A stretch of DNA of 64,000 nucleotides from Terriglobus albidus (GTDB taxonomy: Bacteria; Acidobacteriota; Terriglobia; Terriglobales; Acidobacteriaceae). Every line of letters starts with the position of its first letter. Position 1 is the stretch's first letter. The DNA is taken from NCBI RefSeq assembly GCF_025685425.1, contig NZ_JAGTAS010000032.1, forward strand, positions 1 to 64,000, written 5' to 3'. The notes beneath the pieces are model-generated. The model was not told the origin of the DNA, did no database searches, and saw nothing but the letters and a program-made list of their open reading frames with translations. Positions 52,839-61,439 of the stretch are shown here, one piece after another. Made by a program: the position numbers and the translations under genes.

Positions 52839-53841
52839 GAATTCCGCATCGTCGTCCAAAGGCCACCTGGTGGGAGTGGATATCGGGGGAACGAAGACAG
52901 CCGTTGTCTTCTCTCAAAGCCTGCCGAAGATTGCATGGCGGGCTGAGTTTGCAACACGGCCCGATCTTGGGCCCGATCACGCCATCGATCGGATCATTGC
53001 GCTTATCGATGAAGGAAAGCAGTTCCTTGGTGCCGACGTCGAAGCGATTGGGGTAAGCTGCGGCGGTCCGCTGGATCGCGAAACCGGAGTGATACGCCGG
53101 CCGCCGAATCTGTCGACGTGGGACGATGTTCCTGTCGCCGATCTGCTTACGAATGCATTTCGGGTTCCTTGTCATGTCGAGAACGACGCGAATGCAGGCG
53201 CTGTTGCGGAACACCAGTTTGGCGCAGGGCGTGGCTGCAGGAACATGATCTTTCTGACCATGGGAACCGGCCTTGGGGCGGGTCTGATCCTGAACGGAAG
53301 TATCTTCCACGGAACCAATGCCATGGCCGGCGAGATCGGTCATATCCGGCTTACCGCGAATGGCCCTGAAGGATACGGGAAAGCCGGATCAGTAGAGGGC
53401 TGGGCAAGCGGTGCAGGCATGGCACAGCATGGGGCGGATGTAATCCGGCAGGCGATCGCAAAGGGCGAGCCAACATCGCTGAGCGGGCAACTCGAAGTCG
53501 TTACAGCTCGCGATATTGGCATCGCGCTGCAGGAGAACGACGCCGTAGCTCGCCGCATTGTGCAGCAGACCGGCGAGCGCTTGGGAGAAGCGCTCGCGAT
53601 CCTTGTCGACCTGCTGAACCCGGAGAAGATTGTCGTTGGTGGCCTGGCATTGCGCCTTGGCGAATCGCTGCTGACACCTGCACGCAGACGTATGCATGAG
53701 GAAGCTCTCCCCGCGGCAGCAACGATATGCACCGTTATTCCGGCCGCTTTGGGAGAGAGCATCGGTGATGTCGCGGCTCTGTGCGTCGCCATGGGGCTGT
53801 GCATGCCGACGGAGCGTGCCAGCGCAGTTCAATTACGGTAG
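52828..53841 (+). CDS. ROK-family sugar kinase lacking the zinc motif
   Basis: 337 residues from TTG 52828, 11 bp inside the end of GH38. Predicted cytosolic phosphorylation of the released sugar. Seen: LVGVDIGGTKTAVVF (residues 14-28), ENDANAGAVAEHQFGAGRG, LTMGTGLGAGLILNG, AGEIGHIRL, then GPEGYGKAGSVEGWASGAGM where most ROK kinases have CxCGxxGCxE. The Cys ligands are therefore missing, as in a known zinc-free subgroup; the catalytic Asp in ENDAN is retained. It could be a glucose, mannose or allose kinase. The start is not certain because the Shine-Dalgarno is weak, but coupling to GH38 favours the early TTG. Confidence 0.85.
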   Translation: MKTKNSASSSKGHLVGVDIGGTKTAVVFSQSLPKIAWRAEFATRPDLGPDHAIDRIIALIDEGKQFLGADVEAIGVSCGGPLDRETGVIRRPPNLSTWDDVPVADLLTNAFRVPCHVENDANAGAVAEHQFGAGRGCRNMIFLTMGTGLGAGLILNGSIFHGTNAMAGEIGHIRLTANGPEGYGKAGSVEGWASGAGMAQHGADVIRQAIAKGEPTSLSGQLEVVTARDIGIALQENDAVARRIVQQTGERLGEALAILVDLLNPEKIVVGGLALRLGESLLTPARRRMHEEALPAAATICTVIPAALGESIGDVAALCVAMGLCMPTERASAVQLR

Positions 53842-53856
53842 TGCCGGCCGCAACCG

Positions 53857-56001
53857 TCAGCCGATGCGGTTCCACTGACCGAGCTGATAGGGCCGTCGAG
53901 CATTGCTTGCCTGGACGATGCTGACCTGCCGGCTCGCCCCCAGACGCACGCCATTGAGATCTTCGCCTTTACCATCCCAGACGCCGGATCCATTCCCATA
54001 GACGCGAACACTCAGTTGTCGTGAACCTGAATCTTCGGTGGATGCCGACGGTTCAGCCCAGGGAATGACAGCATTTTCTTTGATGTAGATAGGAATCTCT
54101 TTGCGGTCGCGATTGACGCGGATCGTCTGCTCTCCGGCAAGATGCTCGCCTGTCCAGAAGTCATGCCAGTTTCCAGGGGGCAGCACGACATCTCTTCCCT
54201 TCTCTCCGGCAAAGAGAGGAGCGACGAGGAGACGGTCACCCATCATGTACTGGTCGTCCGCAGTTTGTAGCGCCTTATGTTGCGGGAAATCGAGAAGCGG
54301 AGACCGGAAGACGGGAGTTCCGTCCGCGGCATATTTCGCGAACGCAGATCTCAGATAAGGCACCAGTGACATCCGCCATCCAAGAATCTCGCGGCAACGG
54401 GTCTCCAGTTCCTGCCAGTTCGCAGCGAATTCATCGCGATTGTTCCGTTCCTGCTCGATCTGCTTCCATGGTGGATTTTTGATGTACCAGGCATTCACCA
54501 TCGCCAGCGGTGAGAAGACAACAGTCTGCAATCGCCGAATCAGGTCTTCTTCGTTATCGGCATCTCTTACCTCAGGGCACCACAACAGGCCGCTAAAGCC
54601 GGCATTGATGAGAGCTCGAACGAACTGACGATGATCGTAGAGATCGCTATAGAGCACAAACGGATAAGGTGATGCGAGGGCGCCACTGGAACGAACCAGA
54701 CTGTATGTTGATTGCTGCCGTTGTTGAAAGGCAGCAAGTACGGCATGCTGATACTTCAGACCGAACGCGGCGTGCATCTGTTCTCCATCGAGGCCGGAGG
54801 GGAAGCTGCTGTTGTCGGGCCAGGACCATCCTTCGGTGAAGTCGGAGTTGTCACACTCATCAAGTTTGAAGCCGCTGATACCGATGTCGATCAGGGCCTT
54901 ACCGTGATAGTCGCCAAAGATTCTTCGTGCCGGCTCCCCGGCAAAATCAGGAACCAGGCCTTCCCAAACCGCATAGTTCCCAGAGTGGGGTTGCAGGGCT
55001 GAAAAGATCGGCGACGAAGGATGCGTGAACGCATGTTCCCAGAGATTGACGCGATAACCGAGCGAGCGCGCCTGCTGTACAAACTGCTTCGGATCGGGAA
55101 AGCGTGCGGACTCCCAGGCAAAGCTGCAGGAGTACGCATGCGTTTGCCATCCAGGCTCCAGGCCGATGACATCGCACGGAATCTTCTGCTCACGGAACTC
55201 ATGTGCGAGCTTAAGAACCGCCTCCTGGCTGAGATGTTGCTCGGGCCGATACCAGAACCCCAGTCCCCACTCGGGCGGATTTACGCCGCCACCGCTGAAC
55301 AGGTTATAGCGCTGCACCGCCTCCATCATGGATGGTCCGGCAAAGTAGTAAACATCGACACCAGCCGCTCTGGGAACTTCCACCAGAACCTCGCTCTGGT
55401 TTTGCCGATCGCGTTCCCGCATCTGTCGGGGAGTATTCACTGCAGCCTGACCTGCGGTCTGTGGCTGTGACGGCTTGGGATGGACCTCTCCGCAATAAAA
55501 CTGGGCATGACGGAAGGTGTCGACCAGGATGCCATATCCACGGGTTGTGATGTAAAAGGGCACAGGAGCATGCGAGTCGCCGGAGTCTCCCTTTGGATCG
55601 GCATTCACACGGATGGTGCGTTTCTTCGATCTCTGCTGGAATGACATCAGTTGCAGTCCGAAGCCATACATCAGCTCTCCTTCGAAGAGAGGCAGGCGAA
55701 GATGCGTTCCGCGATGATCGATGGTTGCGGCGATCTTCGGTGGCGCAAGCAACGACTCCTGAGGAAGCCGATGCATTTCATCCGTTGCAGGTGGAATGAG
55801 GCGATCGCGCACAGGAGAGTGGATCTCCGGGCTGCCCACCGTCAGACACCACACTCCGGGAGCCACGGGCTTCCAGCCGGAGGAGGCGGCAGCACTCGCA
55901 ACCTGCGCGATCCCCGAAGACACAAGCGGACCCACTAGAGTGCTACCGGCGACGCCGCCCAATATACCTTTCGCCAACTGTCTTCGATTGAGACCGGACA
56001 T
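53857..56001 (-). CDS. Glycoside hydrolase family 31 protein, Tat-exported
   Basis: 714 residues from ATG 56001 (GGAG 8 nt upstream; a frame to 56220 would run through the operator and lacks support). Tat-like signal LNRRQLAKGILGGVAGSTLV. GH31 layout: N-terminal beta-sandwich (LRLPLFEGELMYGFGLQLMS), (beta/alpha)8 barrel with PPEWGLGFWYRPEQHLSQEA, IGLEPGWQTH, GISGFKLDECDNSDF carrying the probable nucleophile Asp381, LYSDLYDHRQFVRALINAGF and FSGLLWCPEVRDADNEED; C-terminal beta domains with LPPGNWHDFWTGEHL. Alpha-glucosidase, alpha-xylosidase and alpha-galactosidase activities all occur in the family. Operator site 4 is 25 bp upstream. Convergent with the ROK gene. Confidence 0.87.
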   Translation of the reverse strand: MSGLNRRQLAKGILGGVAGSTLVGPLVSSGIAQVASAAASSGWKPVAPGVWCLTVGSPEIHSPVRDRLIPPATDEMHRLPQESLLAPPKIAATIDHRGTHLRLPLFEGELMYGFGLQLMSFQQRSKKRTIRVNADPKGDSGDSHAPVPFYITTRGYGILVDTFRHAQFYCGEVHPKPSQPQTAGQAAVNTPRQMRERDRQNQSEVLVEVPRAAGVDVYYFAGPSMMEAVQRYNLFSGGGVNPPEWGLGFWYRPEQHLSQEAVLKLAHEFREQKIPCDVIGLEPGWQTHAYSCSFAWESARFPDPKQFVQQARSLGYRVNLWEHAFTHPSSPIFSALQPHSGNYAVWEGLVPDFAGEPARRIFGDYHGKALIDIGISGFKLDECDNSDFTEGWSWPDNSSFPSGLDGEQMHAAFGLKYQHAVLAAFQQRQQSTYSLVRSSGALASPYPFVLYSDLYDHRQFVRALINAGFSGLLWCPEVRDADNEEDLIRRLQTVVFSPLAMVNAWYIKNPPWKQIEQERNNRDEFAANWQELETRCREILGWRMSLVPYLRSAFAKYAADGTPVFRSPLLDFPQHKALQTADDQYMMGDRLLVAPLFAGEKGRDVVLPPGNWHDFWTGEHLAGEQTIRVNRDRKEIPIYIKENAVIPWAEPSASTEDSGSRQLSVRVYGNGSGVWDGKGEDLNGVRLGASRQVSIVQASNARRPYQLGQWNRIG

Positions 56002-56025
56002 TCCGTGAACTCCGCTAGAATGAAT

Positions 56026-56039
56026 TGGAATCGATTCCA
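56026..56039. promoter_or_regulatory. LacI-family operator, site 4
   Basis: TGGAATCGATTCCA, a perfect 14-bp palindrome, 25 bp from the GH31 start and 112 bp from the LacI start, so it may give both GH31 control and autoregulation. Confidence 0.75.
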
Positions 56040-56150
56040 TTCTTTGCTGTGACTCTATTGAAGGCCCTTTTGTTCTGTCAACGTTGTGCCTCATGAAATA
56101 GCACACAGAGCACGTCAGTAAATCTGATACAAACGTTCTGGCTGATAGAA

Positions 56151-57155
56151 ATGACGAAAAAGACTGCAAGTGTACCGGCATTGATGGATGTTGCCCGCCG
56201 CGCGGGCGTAGGGGCGGCAACGGTTTCCCGGGTCATCAATGGTGGACAGAATGTAAGCACGAAAACACTGGCCAAGGTGCAGGCTGCGATTCAGGAGCTT
56301 GGCTACCATCCCAGCCAGGCGGCGCGCAGTCTGAAGGGCGCCAAGACAAAAACGATCGGGCTCATCATTCCAAGTGTCGCTGATCCCTTCTTCTCAGCGG
56401 CAGCCGCCGCGATTCAGGAAGTAGCTCTCGAGCATGAGACGCTGGTTCTGCTGGCGGCAAGCGATAACCAGCCGGCGCGAGAGCGTGAACAGATTACCGC
56501 GCTGATACAGCGTAGGATCGATGGCCTTATTCTTGCTCCAACCTACGCGGCCGAGCCCACGATGCTGCAGCACGCCAAGTTTCCTGTCATCTGCTTTGAC
56601 CGCCCGTTCCCTGACAAAGCTGTGCCGACCGTGCTCGCTGATAACTATGGAGGCGCAAAGGCAGCTACCGAACACCTGATCCGCAATGGATATGAACGGA
56701 TTCTTTGCATCGGTGGAGATGCGCCGCTTTTCACCAGCCAGAAGCGCGTCAAGGGACATCGTGATGTCATCCGCGCAGCCGGACTTCCCTATCTTGCGGA
56801 GTTGAACGTTCAGGATTACCTTTCGACACGCGCTGCTTTGGATCGACATCTTGCCGGACGGCAGAAGATCGATGCGATCTTCTGCATCAAGAACGAACTT
56901 ACCGTTCATGCGTATCGTGTCCTTCGTGAACGCCGCATTGCGATTCCCCGCTCGGTTGCACTTCTCGGATTCGACGACTTCGAACTTGCTGATGCCCTGG
57001 AGCCTCCGATCAGCGTCATTCGCCAGCCCGTCGTCGAGATCGCACGGAAAGCTGCAGAGATGCTCTTCAAAACCATGGAGCATGAATCGGTTGGAAAAGG
57101 GATGATTACGATGAGGGTCGAATTGGTAACTCGCGGCTCTTGTGGCGAACAGTAG
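56151..57155 (+). CDS. LacI-family transcriptional regulator
   Basis: 334 residues. N-terminal helix-turn-helix and hinge: ALMDVARRAGVGAATVSRVI (residues 10-29), QAAIQELGYHPSQAARSLKG (45-64). Periplasmic-binding-protein-like effector domain: GLIIPSVADPFFSAAAAAIQ, IDGLILAP, VICFDRPFPD, ADNYGGAKAATEHLIRNGYERI, FCIKNELTVHAYRVLRERRI, LLGFDDFELADALEPPISVI. Predicted repressor released by a sugar from the locus. The palindrome between it and GH31 and the three matching sites at 45367, 49989 and 50167 are its probable targets. No strong Shine-Dalgarno before ATG 56151. Confidence 0.9.
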   Translation: MTKKTASVPALMDVARRAGVGAATVSRVINGGQNVSTKTLAKVQAAIQELGYHPSQAARSLKGAKTKTIGLIIPSVADPFFSAAAAAIQEVALEHETLVLLAASDNQPAREREQITALIQRRIDGLILAPTYAAEPTMLQHAKFPVICFDRPFPDKAVPTVLADNYGGAKAATEHLIRNGYERILCIGGDAPLFTSQKRVKGHRDVIRAAGLPYLAELNVQDYLSTRAALDRHLAGRQKIDAIFCIKNELTVHAYRVLRERRIAIPRSVALLGFDDFELADALEPPISVIRQPVVEIARKAAEMLFKTMEHESVGKGMITMRVELVTRGSCGEQ

Positions 57156-57235
57156 GCCAATGCAGCAGAGACGCTGCATGGAACTATCCCGCGTCCTGGC
57201 GCGGGATAGCTCTAGAAAGAAGCGAGAAGCGCTCG

Positions 57236-57342
57236 AGCATTTCCCTGTAGATATCGTCCCGAGCATCCACATCTACAGGCGTTTCCTCAACGAAAACGCC
57301 GCTGCACGCCCTTTCCGGAATACCAGCAACAGGGAAAAGACT
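57236..57342 (-). repeat. Dispersed nested-palindrome repeat family A, copy 5
   Basis: 107 bp; ends AGCATTTCCCTGT and ACAGGGAAAAGACT, inner pair GGCGTTTCC / GAAAACGCC. Its right end directly abuts the stop codon TAG (57343-57345) of the reverse outer-membrane protein gene. Confidence 0.8.
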
Positions 57343-58401
57343 CTAGAAGTGATGGGCAATGCCCATCACAAGAGCGTAATCCGCAAAAGCGGCATCCCCG
57401 TGGGCTCCGACTGCAAGGTCAGGAACAGAGGCCCGGCGATTCCGTTGAATGGCCCAGGGAGCGTTCACCATCAGCGTGCTTCGACCGTACTGGTAAGTGA
57501 TACCGGGATCGATCGAGATAATGTAACCCGGACGACGGAAGCCATCGCTCTTACCGAAGGCATCGCGGACAGGAATGCCCTCCATACGGCCTCCAAAGGT
57601 CGCCGAGAGGCCACGAACCTTGGGAACATGGCGGCCCAATCCGGCCCGGAAGAGATACTGATCCGTGACGGACATGTACTTCTCCAACGGCCTGGTGCGG
57701 AAGGTCAGTACATTGTTCGTGTCCCGAGGATTGAAGAGCCAGGAGCCCTGGAAGTAAGCCGTGGTCTTGAAGTAGGTCTGTTTATAGGCTTGCGACGACA
57801 ATGTAAAGCCCCAGCTACCGTCACCGGGCTGCATGGACTGGTCGGCCGTTGCCTTCCCATAGGTTCCGTTTGACAGCAGAGCCGTGCCGGTTGCATCGCT
57901 TACACCGGTCGGAAGCTTGAGGCCGAAGCCGATGGCGACGTTGCCACCCCACTCGGTGGGTCCACGGAAGAGCCAGGACTGAGCCCCGACGATGATGTCA
58001 CCCACACCCGCGATCTCATAGACACCCTTAGGGGTATAGAGCTGATTGCGTGTCCCCTGCAATACAGGAACGGAGACATTGAAGCTCCAGCGGGGATTCA
58101 GATCGTAGTTGAGGGCGATGTTGTAGATGTTCTGGTGGTTCTTGATCTGAGTCCCGAGAACCGCGCGCTGCGTCTGCTCGACGGTACCGACGTAGTGCCG
58201 GAATGAGCTGAAGCTGCGCCAGTCCACTTCCACCGAGACTTTATGCATAAAGTCATGTGGACCACCATGCGTTTTACCGCTATTTGTTTCTTCCTGCGGG
58301 CCCATTGCGCAGATTGACTGATTGGTGTGCGCGGCGATACAACCTTGACCAAGCGCGAAGGTGGAAGACGCAATGAGGGCGAGCAGGGTAAACGTTTTCA
58401 T
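57343..58401 (-). CDS. Outer-membrane beta-barrel protein, unknown substrate
   Basis: 352 residues. Signal peptide about 1-19 (LLALIASSTFALGQG). The rest alternates short amphipathic strands with Gly/Asn turns: YNIALNYDLNPRWSFNVSVP, GGNVAIGFGLKLPTGVSDAT, TDQYLFRAGLGRHVPKVRG, YQYGRSTLMVNAPWAIQRN, ending in aromatic HHF, all typical of a barrel like the phenol-degradation MetA-type transporters. The mature N-terminus carries a His/Gly/Thr patch (GKTHGGPHDFMHK) that could bind metal. Its start codon overlaps that of the divergent TlpA-like gene. The stop codon is supplied by repeat copy 5. Function unknown. Confidence 0.75.
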   Translation of the reverse strand: MKTFTLLALIASSTFALGQGCIAAHTNQSICAMGPQEETNSGKTHGGPHDFMHKVSVEVDWRSFSSFRHYVGTVEQTQRAVLGTQIKNHQNIYNIALNYDLNPRWSFNVSVPVLQGTRNQLYTPKGVYEIAGVGDIIVGAQSWLFRGPTEWGGNVAIGFGLKLPTGVSDATGTALLSNGTYGKATADQSMQPGDGSWGFTLSSQAYKQTYFKTTAYFQGSWLFNPRDTNNVLTFRTRPLEKYMSVTDQYLFRAGLGRHVPKVRGLSATFGGRMEGIPVRDAFGKSDGFRRPGYIISIDPGITYQYGRSTLMVNAPWAIQRNRRASVPDLAVGAHGDAAFADYALVMGIAHHF

Positions 58402-58963
58402 GGAAGTTCTGAGAAAGAAGAATACGCCTTATTTGGCGGCTTTGAACATCGTTTTTGCAGCGATTTTTGTGCTCCTTCTACAGGAAGGATTTGCTCAGGG
58501 ACAAGCTCTTCGCGAGCCTTCCGCCGTACTTACCGACCTCAAGGGTAATCGGCGTCGGATCGAGGAGCTTCATGGTACGCCAGCGGTCATAAATTTCTGG
58601 GCCACCTGGTGTATGCCCTGCAAAAGCGAGATGCCTCGGCTGGTCAAGCTCCAGGAGCGATATCCCAGGGTTCGCTTCGTCGCCATCTCCATTGACAGCG
58701 CGGATGCCCGGGAAAAGATTCCGGGGCTGATCGCGAAGCGTAAGTTTTCTCTTCCAGTCTGGCAGGGGGCATCCGCCGATACCTTGAAAGAACTCGAGCT
58801 CGGCGAACTGGTTCCGGCGACGGTGATCCTGGATACGGACGGCATGCTGGTAGGCCGTATCGAAGGCGAAGCAAGCGAAAAGGACATCTCCTCCCGCCTG
58901 GACTGGCTGCTCAATGGCCGCCAGGGCAAACAGCCAAAGCTTATACAGAAAAATGACTGGTGA
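58400..58963 (+). CDS. TlpA-like thioredoxin-fold protein, membrane-anchored
   Basis: 187 residues from ATG 58400; ATG 58373 (GGAAG 5 nt upstream, 9 residues longer) is also possible. Signal anchor TPYLAALNIVFAAIFVLLLQ near residues 9-28. TlpA/ResA-type domain: TPAVINFWATWCMPCKSEMP with redox motif CMPC, VRFVAISIDSADAREKIP, LVPATVILDTDG with the cis-Pro region, and GRIEGEASEKDISSRL. Predicted periplasmic disulfide reductase, for instance in cytochrome c maturation or repair of exported proteins. It is divergent from the outer-membrane barrel with start codons sharing the tetranucleotide CATG, which implies overlapping promoters inside each other's coding sequence. Confidence 0.82.
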   Translation: MEVLRKKNTPYLAALNIVFAAIFVLLLQEGFAQGQALREPSAVLTDLKGNRRRIEELHGTPAVINFWATWCMPCKSEMPRLVKLQERYPRVRFVAISIDSADAREKIPGLIAKRKFSLPVWQGASADTLKELELGELVPATVILDTDGMLVGRIEGEASEKDISSRLDWLLNGRQGKQPKLIQKNDW

Positions 58964-59095
58964 GACGTTCCAGATTATCTGTCCCGGAGTGACCTGTTAC
59001 GCCCGTGGCAGCACCCGTACGAAATCTGATTCCCAGACGCGAGAGAAGGATCTATACCCTTCCCAACCCTGAGCGACTTTCACTACAATCCGCAG

Positions 59096-59108
59096 GTAAG
59101 CGCTTTAC
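59096..59108. promoter_or_regulatory. Candidate LacI/GalR-class operator upstream of GH36
   Basis: GTAAGCGCTTTAC contains the perfect core AAGCGCTT, the pattern bound by many LacI/GalR proteins, 117 bp upstream of GH36. It differs from the TGGAATCG sites and may belong to the second LacI gene (63372-64000). Confidence 0.35.
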
Positions 59109-59225
59109 TCGATAGATCTCTTCGATCCACTCCAGCAACATCTCAGCAAAGTCAGACTTACCTCCGCCGAAACCATGCGGGAGCATTCCAACGACTGTAT
59201 TTAGCGAACCAAGAAGGAGCGCGGC

Positions 59226-61421
59226 ATGAAGCATGTCACCTGGGCCATTCTCTTCCTCACACCGGTAGCATTTGCATTGCAAAGCTCCGGCGGAGGAGCA
59301 AAAGACGGACAGCGGGTCTTTCGGCTGAACGGCGGTGATGTGAGCTATGTCGTTGGAGTGAATGACGAAGGCGAATTGCAAACTGTCTACTGGGGAAAGC
59401 GGCTGCCGGAGTCACAGGAGTTCCAGGCGCCGAAGCAGCGGCAGGGACTAGCTTCGTTCGATATGCCCGTGAATACAACTCCGCAGGAGTTTACAGGCTG
59501 GGGCGGAGGGCTCTATCTTGAACCCGATCTCAAGATCACCTTTCCCGACGGTAATCGCGACCTTGTTCTGAAGTATGCCTCGCACACGGCGACGGCCGAC
59601 CAGTTGGATGTTGTGATGAAAGACATCTCGCGTGAGGTTTACGTGAAGGTGCAATATCACATGGACTCCGCAACCGGCCTTATCCGCCGGTCAGCTGAGA
59701 TCTCAAACCGCACCGGGGCGCCGTTCACCATCGAGCAGGTCGCGAGCGGAACCTACAATCTGCCTCGCGGCGCCGACTATCAACTGCACTACGTCACCGG
59801 GCGGTGGGCCGCGGAATGGAATCTGCAACAGCAGCCAATCCATGGCGGGAAGACAGTTCTGGAGAGCCGCCGGGGAACGACCGGAGCACAGAACAATCCG
59901 TGGGTGATGATCGATCGCACCGGAGATCACGACCAGGATCACGGAGATGTATGGTTCGCCGCACTAGGCTGGAGCGGATCGTGGCAGATTGCCGTGGAGC
60001 AGGATCCTACCAAAGGAACGCGCATCACCGGCGGACCGAACGCTTTCGACTCCTCCTACTTGCTGAAGAGCGGGGAGACATTCCAGACACCGTACTTTTA
60101 CGGGGGCTTCTCCAGTAACGGCACCGGCGGCGCGTCTCGCCTGCTGCATCGTTTCGAGGTCGATTCCCTGCTGCCGCATGCGCCGCATCCCAAGCTGCGT
60201 CCTGTTCTTTACAACTCATGGGAAGCGACTGCGTTCAAGGTTGATGAGGCCGGCCAGATGGCGCTTGCCGAAAAAGCCGCGAGCATTGGGATTGAACGCT
60301 TTGTCATGGACGATGGCTGGTTCGGACAACGTAACGACGACCATGCCGGTCTGGGCGACTGGAACGTCAATCCGAAGAAGTTTCCTCACGGCCTGAAGCC
60401 ACTGATCGACAAGGTGCACTCGCTGAAGATGGACTTCGGCCTGTGGGTTGAGCCCGAGATGGTGAATCTGGACAGCGATCTTTATCGGAAGCATCCGGAC
60501 TGGGTTCTGAACTTTACCGGCCGTCCCCGGACCGAGGGCCGCAATCAGCTGGTGCTGAATCTGGCCCGCCCAGACGTTCACGACTACGTCCTTGGCTTTC
60601 TGGACAAACTGCTGAACGAGAATGACATCGCGTTTCTCAAGTGGGACTATAACCGCAACTGGTCGGAACCCGGCTGGTCCGCTGTTCCTGTTGAACAACA
60701 AAAAAATGTATACGTAGACTTTATTCGAAATTACTACGATATTTTGCAAAAGCTGCGGCAGAAACATCCTGCGGTTGAGATTGAAAGCTGCTCCGGCGGC
60801 GGCGGCCGTGTAGACCTTGGAGTGATGCAGTTCACCGACGAAGTCTGGACGTCCGACAACACCGACGCGTATGACCGGCTCTTCCTGCAGGAGGGCTTCA
60901 GCTATGCCTACACCCCGGCGGTCATGATGGCCTGGGTCACAGACTCACCTACATGGGTGAATCAGCGTTCTCTGTCGCTGGAGTATCGTTTTCTCTCTTC
61001 GATGCAAGGCTCTCTCGGGATCGGAGCCAATCTCAACAAGTGGACACCCGAAGACTTCGCGGCCGCGCAGAAGATGATTGCAGCCTATAAGACTGTTCGC
61101 CAGACGGTACAGCAGGGAGATTTGTATCGTCTGATGTCGCCTCGTGAAGGCGAGCAGGCCGCAACGGAGAGCGTCTCACGCGATGGGAAACAGGTGGCGG
61201 TCTTCGCGTATCTCCACTCCAGTACGCAGATGTATCCCTATCCTCGGCTGTATCTGCGAGGTCTCGACGAGAATGCGATGTACGAGCTGCATCCGGTTGC
61301 CGGCAAAGTGAATGAAGGTACTCCGGTTAAAGCGACGGGAGCGTACTGGATGCATCACGGAGTGGATCTTGCACTCCGGGGAGATTTTCAGGCGGCAATG
61401 TTTACGCTTGAGCGGCAGTGA
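59226..61421 (+). CDS. Glycoside hydrolase family 36 alpha-galactosidase, exported
   Basis: 731 residues. Signal peptide about 1-18 (MKHVTWAILFLTPVAFAL). GH36 layout: N-terminal beta-supersandwich (EFTGWGGGLYLEPDLKITFP), barrel with VLYNSWEATAFKVDEAGQMA, ERFVMDDGWFG, DFGLWVEPEMVN, nucleophile Asp474 in FLKWDYNRNW, ESCSGGGGRVDLGVMQ, acid/base Asp544 in VWTSDNTDAYDRL, and a C-terminal beta domain. Predicted removal of alpha-1,6-galactose, for example from raffinose-type sugars or galactomannan, in the periplasm. AAGGAG is 7 nt before the ATG. Lies in the sugar locus next to the SSS symporter, convergent with it. Confidence 0.92.
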   Translation: MKHVTWAILFLTPVAFALQSSGGGAKDGQRVFRLNGGDVSYVVGVNDEGELQTVYWGKRLPESQEFQAPKQRQGLASFDMPVNTTPQEFTGWGGGLYLEPDLKITFPDGNRDLVLKYASHTATADQLDVVMKDISREVYVKVQYHMDSATGLIRRSAEISNRTGAPFTIEQVASGTYNLPRGADYQLHYVTGRWAAEWNLQQQPIHGGKTVLESRRGTTGAQNNPWVMIDRTGDHDQDHGDVWFAALGWSGSWQIAVEQDPTKGTRITGGPNAFDSSYLLKSGETFQTPYFYGGFSSNGTGGASRLLHRFEVDSLLPHAPHPKLRPVLYNSWEATAFKVDEAGQMALAEKAASIGIERFVMDDGWFGQRNDDHAGLGDWNVNPKKFPHGLKPLIDKVHSLKMDFGLWVEPEMVNLDSDLYRKHPDWVLNFTGRPRTEGRNQLVLNLARPDVHDYVLGFLDKLLNENDIAFLKWDYNRNWSEPGWSAVPVEQQKNVYVDFIRNYYDILQKLRQKHPAVEIESCSGGGGRVDLGVMQFTDEVWTSDNTDAYDRLFLQEGFSYAYTPAVMMAWVTDSPTWVNQRSLSLEYRFLSSMQGSLGIGANLNKWTPEDFAAAQKMIAAYKTVRQTVQQGDLYRLMSPREGEQAATESVSRDGKQVAVFAYLHSSTQMYPYPRLYLRGLDENAMYELHPVAGKVNEGTPVKATGAYWMHHGVDLALRGDFQAAMFTLERQ

Positions 61422-61439
61422 GTGTCTGCGGAAGCTTCA

